From contig SXHS01000278.1 in NCBI GenBank assembly GCA_005773145.1, positions 1-5,863 of the forward strand: a stretch of 5,863 nt of DNA, written 5' to 3'. Below the pieces are notes generated by a model. The model had not been told where the DNA came from, searched no databases, and saw only the letters and a program-made list of their open reading frames with translations. Made by a program: the position numbers and the translations under genes. The stretch is from Planctomycetaceae bacterium. GTDB lineage: Bacteria; Planctomycetota; Planctomycetia; Pirellulales; Pirellulaceae. Shown one piece after another: positions 1 to 4,798 of the stretch (position 1 is its first letter; each line of letters begins with the position of its first letter).

Positions 1-6
1 GGCGAA

Positions 7-36
7 TTGGCGAGCGGGGGACGTGAGTCCCCTGTT
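7..36 (+). repeat. REP-like palindromic element, copy 1
   Basis: This 30-base element has a constant left arm (TTGGCGAGCGG), a perfect 6-bp stem GGGGAC/GTCCCC (17-22 and 27-32) closed by a GTGA loop of GNRA type, and a constant right end CTGTT. An inverted second copy at 101-130 matches at 24 of 30 positions. All six differences are loop changes or compensatory stem changes, so the hairpin itself appears to be what is kept. No T-run follows, so a terminator role for an unseen upstream gene is not supported. It resembles REP/BIME-type interspersed palindromes in size and arrangement. That assignment is inferred, because no associated transposase is in view. Confidence 0.6.
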
Positions 37-100
37 CCCCGTGTTGCAGGCCGATTCAGCGAAGTGGTTGTGGAAAAGAGATAGCGGGCTAAAGAGCCGA

Positions 101-130
101 AACAGTGGGCCGACGCCCACCGCTCGCCAA
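101..130 (-). repeat. REP-like palindromic element, copy 2 (inverted)
   Basis: Read on the minus strand, this is the same element as 7-36, with the arms TTGGCGAGCGG and CTGTT conserved exactly. The stem is GTGGGC/GCCCAC with loop GTCG (minus-strand sense). Relative to copy 1, one stem pair changes from G-C to T-A and another from A-T to G-C. Both are two-sided compensatory changes, and the other two differences lie in the loop. The two copies face each other across 64 bases, as paired REP units do in a BIME. It ends 9 bases before the terminator of the PEP-CTERM gene. Confidence 0.6.
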
Positions 131-139
131 GCCCAAACG

Positions 140-173
140 AAAAAAGGCGTGTGCCGACTTGGCGGCACACGCC
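140..173 (-). terminator. Rho-independent terminator of the PEP-CTERM gene
   Basis: On the minus strand there is a perfect 11-bp GC-rich stem (GGCGTGTGCCG pairing with CGGCACACGCC, at 163-173 and 146-156) with a 6-base loop, followed directly by six Ts (140-145). It lies 40 bases beyond the stop codon of the minus-strand gene at 214-900. This is a textbook intrinsic terminator in the right place and orientation. Confidence 0.9.
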
Positions 174-213
174 CCTATGTTGATCGATTAGATCTCCAGT
201 TGGAGTAATCTCG

Positions 214-900
214 CTAGGACTTGCGGGTCCGACGAGCGGCAACTAGACCCATCAGGCCGGTTCCCAAAAGGGCCAACCCAGCGGGCTCTGGAACCGGCGG
301 GGCATTAATCACTATAACGCTTTCATTGCCACCATTATTGCCCTGTTCATCCGGAATCAAGTACTCAAACCTCAAGTTCCGCTGGGCCGAGAGCACGGTC
401 AGTGCAGGATTCATGGGCTTGAACATCAGTCCCATGACATGGGGCAAATCCGCTGTGAACGAAATATCAGCATCGCCACCTACGAACCCGCCTGGATCCA
501 CCACGCCGGGTGCCGCCGAGGCGAGCCCACCTGGAGCGGCCCCAATGTTGGCGCCGCTAGGCCCGCCGATGACCGTGGTGTCTTGTAGAACGGCAAAGCC
601 GACGTAGCGGCTCAACAACGTCGTGCGACGGGCGAAATACGACTCGCCGTCAGGGATTCCGTCTGAACCGGCGCCACCCAGAGCATTCGTATTGCCCGGA
701 TTAAGGACCACGTCCGAAGCGCCGGCGGCAATGGTTTTGGCCGACAGCTTGAAACCGCGGAGCTCACCGGTGCTGCCCAAAATGGTCGCTTGGCCTGTCA
801 GCCAGTCGATCTGCAACACTGGGGCGGCCTGAGACACGCCCGACATGGCAGCAATAGAGAGCGCTGCCATAATAGCAAGAAACCTAAATCTGATTCTCAT
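214..900 (-). CDS. Secreted PEP-CTERM sorting-domain protein
   Basis: This is a 228-residue exported protein. Residues 1-25 form a signal peptide: basic MRIRFRF, a hydrophobic core, and cleavage probably after VSQA. The body (26-200) is Gly/Ala/Asp/Thr-rich with few charged helices, suggesting a beta-rich extracellular domain. I do not recognise its family. The C-terminus is a classic PEP-CTERM signal: VPEP at 203-206, a hydrophobic span at about 207-221, and the basic tail RRTRKS. In this system an exosortase cleaves near the PEP motif during export and places the protein at the cell surface or in exopolysaccharide. The ATG at 900 is chosen because a GGAG (908-911) sits 7 bases upstream. An in-frame TTG at 915 would add five residues and lacks that support. 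The gene stands alone, with its own promoter and terminator. No exosortase or polysaccharide genes are in the window, so its partner must be encoded elsewhere. Confidence 0.88.
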   Translation of the reverse strand: MRIRFRFLAIMAALSIAAMSGVSQAAPVLQIDWLTGQATILGSTGELRGFKLSAKTIAAGASDVVLNPGNTNALGGAGSDGIPDGESYFARRTTLLSRYVGFAVLQDTTVIGGPSGANIGAAPGGLASAAPGVVDPGGFVGGDADISFTADLPHVMGLMFKPMNPALTVLSAQRNLRFEYLIPDEQGNNGGNESVIVINAPPVPEPAGLALLGTGLMGLVAARRTRKS

Positions 901-1117
901 TATACAACTCCACAAAATCTAGACGACGAAAAGATTCCACAACGCACAAGACCGACTAAGTCAACAAATTCGTCGATCCCCGTCCATCCGCCGATCCCGC
1001 GCAGCCGAGACTTTCTGCGTAACCGGCCCGTCTCTGCCAAGCCGCCCGCCCTCACGATCGGACGACCACCACAACGCCAGCGGGAACCGCACCTCACCGT
1101 GCGGCCCCAGACCTAAC
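901..1117 (-). other. Long, structured 5' leader of the PEP-CTERM gene
   Basis: If transcription starts from the promoter at 1125-1153, the minus-strand mRNA carries a leader of about 217 bases. Near its 5' end is a perfect 6-bp hairpin (CCGCAC/GTGCGG, 1087-1104, 6-base loop). A nested hairpin (CGCAG/CTGCG inside GCCG/CGGC) lies around positions 1000-1030. The AT-richer last 60 bases lead into the GGAG ribosome-binding site. I see no match to a riboswitch class I can recall. A second, closer promoter is possible (TTGACT near 955-960 on the minus strand), but its -10 is poor. No convincing coding sequence lies in this stretch on either strand. Confidence 0.35.
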
Positions 1118-1124
1118 TCCCATC

Positions 1125-1153
1125 AGAATAGTGACGACTAGACTCAATGTCAA
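1125..1153 (-). promoter_or_regulatory. Sigma70-like promoter for the PEP-CTERM gene
   Basis: The minus strand has a perfect -35 TTGACA (1148-1153), a 17-base spacer and a -10 TATTCT (1125-1130), predicting a start near 1117. An A/T-rich tract (about 1154-1190) lies directly upstream of the -35, where an UP element would be. The -10 and -35 each overlap an AATAGT/ACTATT box (1127-1132 and 1153-1158), which could be operators. Confidence 0.55.
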
Positions 1154-1182
1154 CTATTTGGTGGAAAAAAATTGAAAATAGT
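1153..1182. promoter_or_regulatory. AT-rich tract with inverted ACTATTT/AAATAGT boxes
   Basis: A perfect 7-bp inverted repeat, ACTATTT (1153-1159) and AAATAGT (1176-1182), is separated by a 16-base purine-rich spacer inside the most AT-rich part of the window. The AATAGT core recurs at 1127-1132 and 1239-1244. Its position between two divergent promoters fits a shared regulator-binding region or UP elements. The regulator is unknown. Confidence 0.35.
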
Positions 1183-1208
1183 GAAAATAACGATTACGGC
1201 CATCCCAT

Positions 1209-1236
1209 TTGACAGGGCCGGTGACCGACCTAGATT
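1209..1236 (+). promoter_or_regulatory. Sigma70-like promoter for the exported protein gene
   Basis: A perfect -35 TTGACA (1209-1214), a 16-base spacer and a -10 TAGATT (1231-1236) predict a start near 1243 and a leader of about 40 bases. The gene's ribosome-binding site AGGGGA (1269-1274) is 8 bases before the ATG at 1283. An AATAGT box (1239-1244) covers the predicted start. This promoter may also drive lpxD and lpxI, since no clear promoter was found in the 120 bases before lpxD. Confidence 0.6.
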
Positions 1237-1282
1237 CCAATAGTTAGCTGGCATCGCAAGGAAATTCTAGGGGAATCAGGCT

Positions 1283-2431
1283 ATGTTTTCACGGCGTTTT
1301 CAACTGGCCCTGGTGGCTCTGATGGTCTTCGGCATCGGTTTTACAGGACCTACGCCCACCGCGGGCGCGTTGGGCGCCAACCAGCCGTACAACGGCCGCG
1401 TGGAGCAGGCAGCACGACAATATCGCCTCCACGTCTACGAGTCTTATCGTCAAGACCGAGGACGTTTCGATCAGTTGCTAGCAGCCGGGCAGGCAACCCT
1501 CGCCGCCTGGCGCAAGGCGGGTTCGCCCAGCGAGGCCACCGACTCCGTTTGCCGTTGGTTCCAAGAAGCGATTGCCGCGTCCAACACCAATTCACCACGA
1601 AATTTGCCGACCATTCCAACGTTTCCTAACGTCGCTCGGTCCATTTCGCCCGTAAAACCCGTCCCAGTCGCGTCCTATCCGGCCCCATCCGGGCCGGCCA
1701 CGAGTGGTGCCCCGAGTCCCCAGATCTCCATTACGATTCCGGTCCCTCCCCGCCAAGAGTCCCCGCCCCAGCAGTCTGGTGGACTCCTCGCCGGCTTGGG
1801 CAACGCTTTGGTGCGGGCCAGCGACCCCACGCCCAGCGAGCCGCCGACCGCAGCATCCACCGTAGAGCCGCCACATGAGGATCGACAGACTGAGCCCGCA
1901 GCGGTTCAAACAGACGAGCCCACACATGAACTGACGGCCATTCAGAGCGCCAACACAGACGACGACGCCGGCGGCGACGACCTGAAGGCCCATGGGGCGC
2001 CCCAAAGCACACCGCTCGACCAGACGCCCAATGGCCCTACGGGGCAGGATAACCTTCAGACCCGCGTCGAGACCTATCACTTAGCCTTACAGTACATCCA
2101 CACCGTTCTCGACAAAGAGTCCGCCCCCACCTCGCAACAGCTGGCCCCGTTGGTCGACGAACTCAAACGGCAGCTCCCCGAGGCCGACGCCATCCAGGCG
2201 GATTGGTCCCAGGCGGAGGCAGTCGGCCTGTTGAGCGTCGAGCAGCAGGCCCAGCCCCCTCTGGACGTTCATCCGACCATTGACCGGCTGCGGAAGGCCA
2301 TTGCGGATGCCAAGTCGCGGCTGGAGGCCGGCCAGGATGCCACGGCCGCCGACCAGCCCCAGCAGGATGACGAGCGCCAGCAGCTGGAGCGGCTGGAGGC
2401 GGAACTCGCTCCCGCCGCGAATCGACCTTGA
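1283..2431 (+). CDS. Exported Pro/Gln-rich protein of unknown function
   Basis: This 382-residue protein belongs to no family I recognise. Residues 1-32 are a signal peptide (MFSRR, hydrophobic core 8-20, probable cleavage in the TAGALGA region). There is no lipobox, and the only cysteine is at 90. Residues 35-100 are predicted helical and charged. Residues 105-255 are low-complexity and rich in Pro, Ser, Thr, Gln and Asp, probably disordered. Residues 255-350 are helical again (RVETYHLALQYIHTVL and a Lys/Arg/Glu-rich part). A short Gln/Glu/Leu-rich helix near 360-378 may be a coiled coil. Two helical modules joined by a flexible linker suggest a periplasmic or surface scaffold or adaptor, but this is inference. 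The ATG is supported by AGGGGA 8 bases upstream and a promoter 47 bases upstream. lpxD follows after 120 bases on the same strand. Many bacteria carry skp/ompH just before lpxD, but this protein is longer and not clearly Skp-like. Confidence 0.75.
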   Translation: MFSRRFQLALVALMVFGIGFTGPTPTAGALGANQPYNGRVEQAARQYRLHVYESYRQDRGRFDQLLAAGQATLAAWRKAGSPSEATDSVCRWFQEAIAASNTNSPRNLPTIPTFPNVARSISPVKPVPVASYPAPSGPATSGAPSPQISITIPVPPRQESPPQQSGGLLAGLGNALVRASDPTPSEPPTAASTVEPPHEDRQTEPAAVQTDEPTHELTAIQSANTDDDAGGDDLKAHGAPQSTPLDQTPNGPTGQDNLQTRVETYHLALQYIHTVLDKESAPTSQQLAPLVDELKRQLPEADAIQADWSQAEAVGLLSVEQQAQPPLDVHPTIDRLRKAIADAKSRLEAGQDATAADQPQQDDERQQLERLEAELAPAANRP

Positions 2432-2551
2432 TCGAGCCTGGCGCGGCGACTACCATCGCCCGGCAATCAATAGATGCGTGCTCCTGGACAACGGTAGGGC
2501 CGGGATGTCTCGCCGGGGTGGATGGGATGCCAGCGGAAAGGATTCCGATCG

Positions 2552-3625
2552 ATGGGTACGTCACTGGCCGAATTGGCCCGCCTGGTACAAGCCGCCTGCA
2601 ATGGGACGAATGAAGATCGCTGCGACGACGCGCTCATCATTACCGGGGCAGCCCCCTTGCGTGATGCTGAGCCAGGGCAGATCACGCTGCTGGAGGACCC
2701 ACGAGCCGCCGACCAACTCGCCGCATCTGCGGCGGCTGCGGTCGTAGTTCCGCTCGGATTCCAGCCGACCAACAAGCGATTCTTAGCCGTCGCCGATCCG
2801 CGGCGGGCCTTCACTCAGATCGTCGAGCACTTCCGTCCACCCCGTGTCGCTCGCCGCATCGGTGTGCATCCGGCCGCGTTTGTCAGTCCCAACGCCGTAT
2901 TGGCGGACGACGTCGACGTCTACCCCGGCGTGTACATTGGCGACGACGTACGGATCGGACCCGGTAGTACGATCCACCCGCACGTCTGCCTGCTGCCCGG
3001 CTGTCAATTGGCCGAGCATGTCGAGATATTCCCGCATGCCGTGTTGTACCACGATACGATCGTGGGCCCGCGCAGCGTGATTCATGCCGGCGCGGTCATC
3101 GGCAGCTATGGCTTTGGATATCAAACCGAGGCGGGCCGACATCACCGAGCGCCTCAGTTGGGGTATGTGCTCATCGAAGCGGATGTCGAAATCGGTGCGG
3201 GGACCACAATTGATCGAGCCACGTACGGGGTGACCACCATCGGTGCAGGTACAAAAATCGATAACCAAGTGATGATTGGCCACAATTGCCGCATCGGCCG
3301 CCACAATCTGCTCTGCTCGCAAGTCGGCATCGCCGGCAGCGCCACAACCGGTGACTACGTCGTGATGGCCGGCCAAGTGGGCGTTCGTGACCACGTCACG
3401 ATTGGCGACCAAGTGACGCTAGGGGCACGTTCCGGCGTCGGGTCCGATATCACCAAACCTGGACGCTACTTCGGTGCACCCCCCCTGCCCGATCGCGAAC
3501 AATTGCAGGTGCTGTTCTCACTGCAAAAAGTCCCGGCCATGCGACAACAACTAAAGGAAATGCAAAAGCGGCTGGCCGAATTGGAACAACTCATCGGACG
3601 CACGCCGCGTGAGGACGCGGCGTAG
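2552..3625 (+). CDS. lpxD: UDP-3-O-acylglucosamine N-acyltransferase LpxD
   Basis: LpxD transfers a hydroxyacyl chain from acyl carrier protein to the 2-amino group of UDP-3-O-acylglucosamine, the third step of lipid A synthesis, in the cytoplasm. The 357-residue protein has the family layout. Residues 1-100 form the N-terminal uridine-binding domain, which starts with the typical SLAELARLV. A left-handed beta-helix of hexapeptide repeats (VYIGDDVRIGPGSTI and similar) covers about 103-305. A C-terminal Gln/Lys/Glu/Leu helix (about 322-350) would pack in the trimer. Motifs seen are TTIDRA (218-223), KIDNQVMIGHN (235-245) with His244 matching the E. coli catalytic His239, and DHVTIGD with His281 near E. 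coli His276. The ATG at 2552 is preferred: AAAGGA (2537-2542) lies 9 bases upstream and the protein then begins like its relatives. An ATG at 2522 would add ten atypical residues. lpxI follows after 52 bases. All key residues are present, so it should be active. Confidence 0.96.
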   Translation: MGTSLAELARLVQAACNGTNEDRCDDALIITGAAPLRDAEPGQITLLEDPRAADQLAASAAAAVVVPLGFQPTNKRFLAVADPRRAFTQIVEHFRPPRVARRIGVHPAAFVSPNAVLADDVDVYPGVYIGDDVRIGPGSTIHPHVCLLPGCQLAEHVEIFPHAVLYHDTIVGPRSVIHAGAVIGSYGFGYQTEAGRHHRAPQLGYVLIEADVEIGAGTTIDRATYGVTTIGAGTKIDNQVMIGHNCRIGRHNLLCSQVGIAGSATTGDYVVMAGQVGVRDHVTIGDQVTLGARSGVGSDITKPGRYFGAPPLPDREQLQVLFSLQKVPAMRQQLKEMQKRLAELEQLIGRTPREDAA

Positions 3626-3629
3626 CGAA

Positions 3630-3667
3630 GAATCATCACAGGCTAGAAGCCTATGCCACTGGGGAAG
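3630..3667 (+). repeat. Hairpin repeat A, copy 1 (in the lpxD-lpxI spacer)
   Basis: The core is the hairpin AGGCT-AGA-AGCCT (3640-3652) followed by ATGCCACTGGGGAAG. Bases 3630-3660 match 4731-4761 at 30 of 31 positions. Bases 3637-3667 match 4661-4691 at 30 of 31. The one difference from both other copies (A at 3645, G elsewhere) falls in the 3-base loop, leaving the stem intact. The copy occupies most of the 52-base gap between lpxD and lpxI, and its right end runs into the lpxI ribosome-binding site. Confidence 0.85.
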
Positions 3668-3671
3668 GGAG
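3666..3671 (+). promoter_or_regulatory. Ribosome-binding site deciding the lpxI start
   Basis: AGGGAG lies 6 bases before the GTG at 3678. Its first two bases are the last bases of hairpin repeat A copy 1. It supports the GTG over a far-upstream GTG at 3609, which would read through the repeat. Confidence 0.6.
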
Positions 3672-3677
3672 ATACTT

Positions 3678-4595
3678 GTGTCTAGCGCGGAGCATCAGCT
3701 CGATACGACACCCCCGAAAATGGGTCTGGTGGCCGGCTGGGGACGCTATCCGTTGGTGCTCGCTGAGTCCCTGCGCCAACAGGGCTATCAAGTATTTGGG
3801 GTTGGCATTCACGGCCACGCGCCCCCGGCACTTAAAGAATTGTGCCACTCCTACTGCGAAGCTGGACTGGCTCGCCTGGGTGCCCATATTCGCTTTTTCC
3901 GGCGTCAGGGAGTGCAGCAGATCACCATGGCGGGCAAGATCCACAAACGTCGACTGTTGGAACCGAATTTTATCTGGAAACATCTACCCGACTGGTCGGG
4001 CGTGCGAACGTACTGTCCCCACTTCGTAACAGGGTCTAGGGATCGCAACGACGATACTCTGTTGCACGCCATGATCGCGGCCTATGCCCGGTACCAAATT
4101 GTGTTTGTGCCTGCAACCGACTATGCTCCGCAGCTCTTGGCCCCCGTGGGACGGTTGGCCGGTACGCGGATCACGACCGCTCAACAGCGGGATATCGATT
4201 TCGGTTGGCGATTGGCCAAGGCGGCCGGCGGCTTGGATATCGGACAGAGTGTGGCGGTGAAAGGCCAAGCGGTCTTGGCCGTGGAAGCGGTCGAAGGAAC
4301 CGACGCCTGCATCCGACGCGCCGGCGTTCTCTGCAAGAAGGGCGGGTTCACCCTTGTCAAAGTGGCCAAGCCCCAGCAGGACATGCGCTTCGATGTGCCC
4401 ACCGTTGGTATCGGGACAGTGAAGGCCATGGCCAAGTCCGGCGGCCGCGTGTTGGCTATTGAGGCAGGACGGACGATCATCATCGATCGAGAACAGGTTG
4501 TGGAATTCGCCAATCGCCATAACATTCAGTTGGTGGCCTACAGCGATGTGGCCATGGGAAGTCACGGGCTAGTGAGTCGTCGAGACGTGGCTTAG
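3678..4595 (+). CDS. lpxI: UDP-2,3-diacylglucosamine diphosphatase LpxI
   Basis: LpxI (formerly DUF1009) hydrolyses UDP-2,3-diacylglucosamine to lipid X and UMP, the fourth step of lipid A synthesis. It replaces the unrelated LpxH in many bacteria. The 305-residue protein begins its N-terminal domain with MGLVAGWGRYPLVLAE (15-30). The family signatures ITMAGKIHK (82-90), DRNDDTLL (122-129), DIGQSVAVKGQAVLAVEA (187-204) plus EGTDACIRRAG (206-216), and DMRFDVPTVG (235-244) follow. Asp239 in the last motif is the expected catalytic aspartate by family knowledge. No signal peptide is seen; it acts at the inner face of the cytoplasmic membrane. The GTG at 3678 is chosen because of AGGGAG 6 bases upstream. 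A GTG at 3609 overlapping lpxD would translate the hairpin repeat, and an ATG at 3720 would begin right at the conserved domain without a good ribosome-binding site. It is very probably cotranscribed with lpxD. The DDTLL-type signature and overall wording resemble planctomycete members as I remember them. Confidence 0.94.
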   Translation: MSSAEHQLDTTPPKMGLVAGWGRYPLVLAESLRQQGYQVFGVGIHGHAPPALKELCHSYCEAGLARLGAHIRFFRRQGVQQITMAGKIHKRRLLEPNFIWKHLPDWSGVRTYCPHFVTGSRDRNDDTLLHAMIAAYARYQIVFVPATDYAPQLLAPVGRLAGTRITTAQQRDIDFGWRLAKAAGGLDIGQSVAVKGQAVLAVEAVEGTDACIRRAGVLCKKGGFTLVKVAKPQQDMRFDVPTVGIGTVKAMAKSGGRVLAIEAGRTIIIDREQVVEFANRHNIQLVAYSDVAMGSHGLVSRRDVA

Positions 4596-4619
4596 CGCTT
4601 TCTCGCAACTAAACCGTGG

Positions 4620-4638
4620 GGTAGGCATCTTGCCTGCC
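4620..4638 (+). repeat. Hairpin repeat B, copy 1
   Basis: This is a 19-base palindrome: an 8-bp stem around the 3-base loop TCT (4628-4630), with the same sequence as 4696-4714 except T instead of C at 4622. That change turns a C-G pair into a T-G mismatch that would still pair as a U-G wobble in RNA. It begins 25 bases after the lpxI stop. No T-run follows, so it is not an obvious terminator. Confidence 0.7.
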
Positions 4639-4660
4639 AGCGGAGGTTTATGGAGAGAGA

Positions 4661-4691
4661 CACAGGCTGGAAGCCTATGCCACTGGGGAAG
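4661..4691 (+). repeat. Hairpin repeat A, copy 2
   Basis: The hairpin AGGCT-GGA-AGCCT plus right flank ATGCCACTGGGGAAG shares 30 of 31 bases with copy 1 (3637-3667). It is directly followed, 4 bases later, by repeat B copy 2, making one composite A+B unit (4661-4715). It is in the same orientation as the other two A copies. Confidence 0.85.
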
Positions 4692-4694
4692 TGG

Positions 4695-4715
4695 CGGCAG
4701 GCATCTTGCCTGCCG
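4695..4715 (+). repeat. Hairpin repeat B, copy 2
   Basis: A perfect 9-bp inverted repeat, CGGCAGGCA/TGCCTGCCG, surrounds the loop TCT. It has the same architecture as repeat A (5-bp AGGCN/NGCCT core with a 3-base loop) and copies repeat B at 4620-4638. It forms the right half of a composite unit with repeat A copy 2. Confidence 0.75.
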
Positions 4716-4730
4716 ATGAAGGGTCTCGGT

Positions 4731-4761
4731 GAATCATCACAGGCTGGAAGCCTATGCCACT
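4731..4761 (+). repeat. Hairpin repeat A, copy 3
   Basis: This copy keeps the left flank GAATCATCAC of copy 1 (30 of 31 bases identical) and the GGA loop of copy 2. Its right flank is replaced by TTTTTTGGCA. The T6 run (4761-4766) lies 7 bases beyond the hairpin stem, and TGCCA/TGGCA (4755-4759, 4766-4770) can pair around it. A weak terminator for the convergent genes is possible but the geometry is poor. Confidence 0.85.
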
Positions 4762-4798
4762 TTTTTGGCAAATCCCAGTTCCTAGTTGAGACAAAGCA

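Noticed and set aside
23..208. Plus-strand open frame in the left intergenic region
   Set aside because: It runs through both REP-like palindromes and the terminator of the opposite gene, has no ribosome-binding site, and its protein has no recognisable features.
1087..1117. Resemblance of the GC hairpin and following bases to a group II intron fragment
   Set aside because: Only a short GCAC/GTGC hairpin followed by a TTC is shared. No domain V, intron boundary or reverse transcriptase was seen.
1592..2080. Minus-strand open frame of 162 codons opposite the exported-protein gene
   Set aside because: It is a GC-rich shadow. The plus-strand frame has a signal peptide, promoter and ribosome-binding site, while this one has none and a Gly/Arg-rich composition.
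2783..3412. Minus-strand open frame of 209 codons opposite lpxD
   Set aside because: lpxD on the plus strand is unmistakable through its hexapeptide repeats and catalytic motifs. The antisense frame is a by-product of that repeat coding.
3609..3677. N-terminal extension of lpxI from GTG 3609, overlapping the end of lpxD
   Set aside because: It would translate hairpin repeat A into the protein and is absent from the family's usual start. The GTG at 3678 has a good ribosome-binding site.
3984..4565. Minus-strand open frame of 193 codons opposite lpxI
   Set aside because: It lies wholly inside a well-recognised gene on the other strand and shows no motif or start signal.
3630..4761. Repeat A as a CRISPR array
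   Set aside because: The three copies are irregularly spaced (about 1000 and 70 bases), one pair encloses a whole gene, and there are no uniform spacers or cas genes.
4755..4770. TGCCA/TGGCA pairing around a T-run as a bidirectional terminator
   Set aside because: The T-run would be in the loop rather than after the stem, and the stem is only 5 bp. Too weak to call as a terminator.
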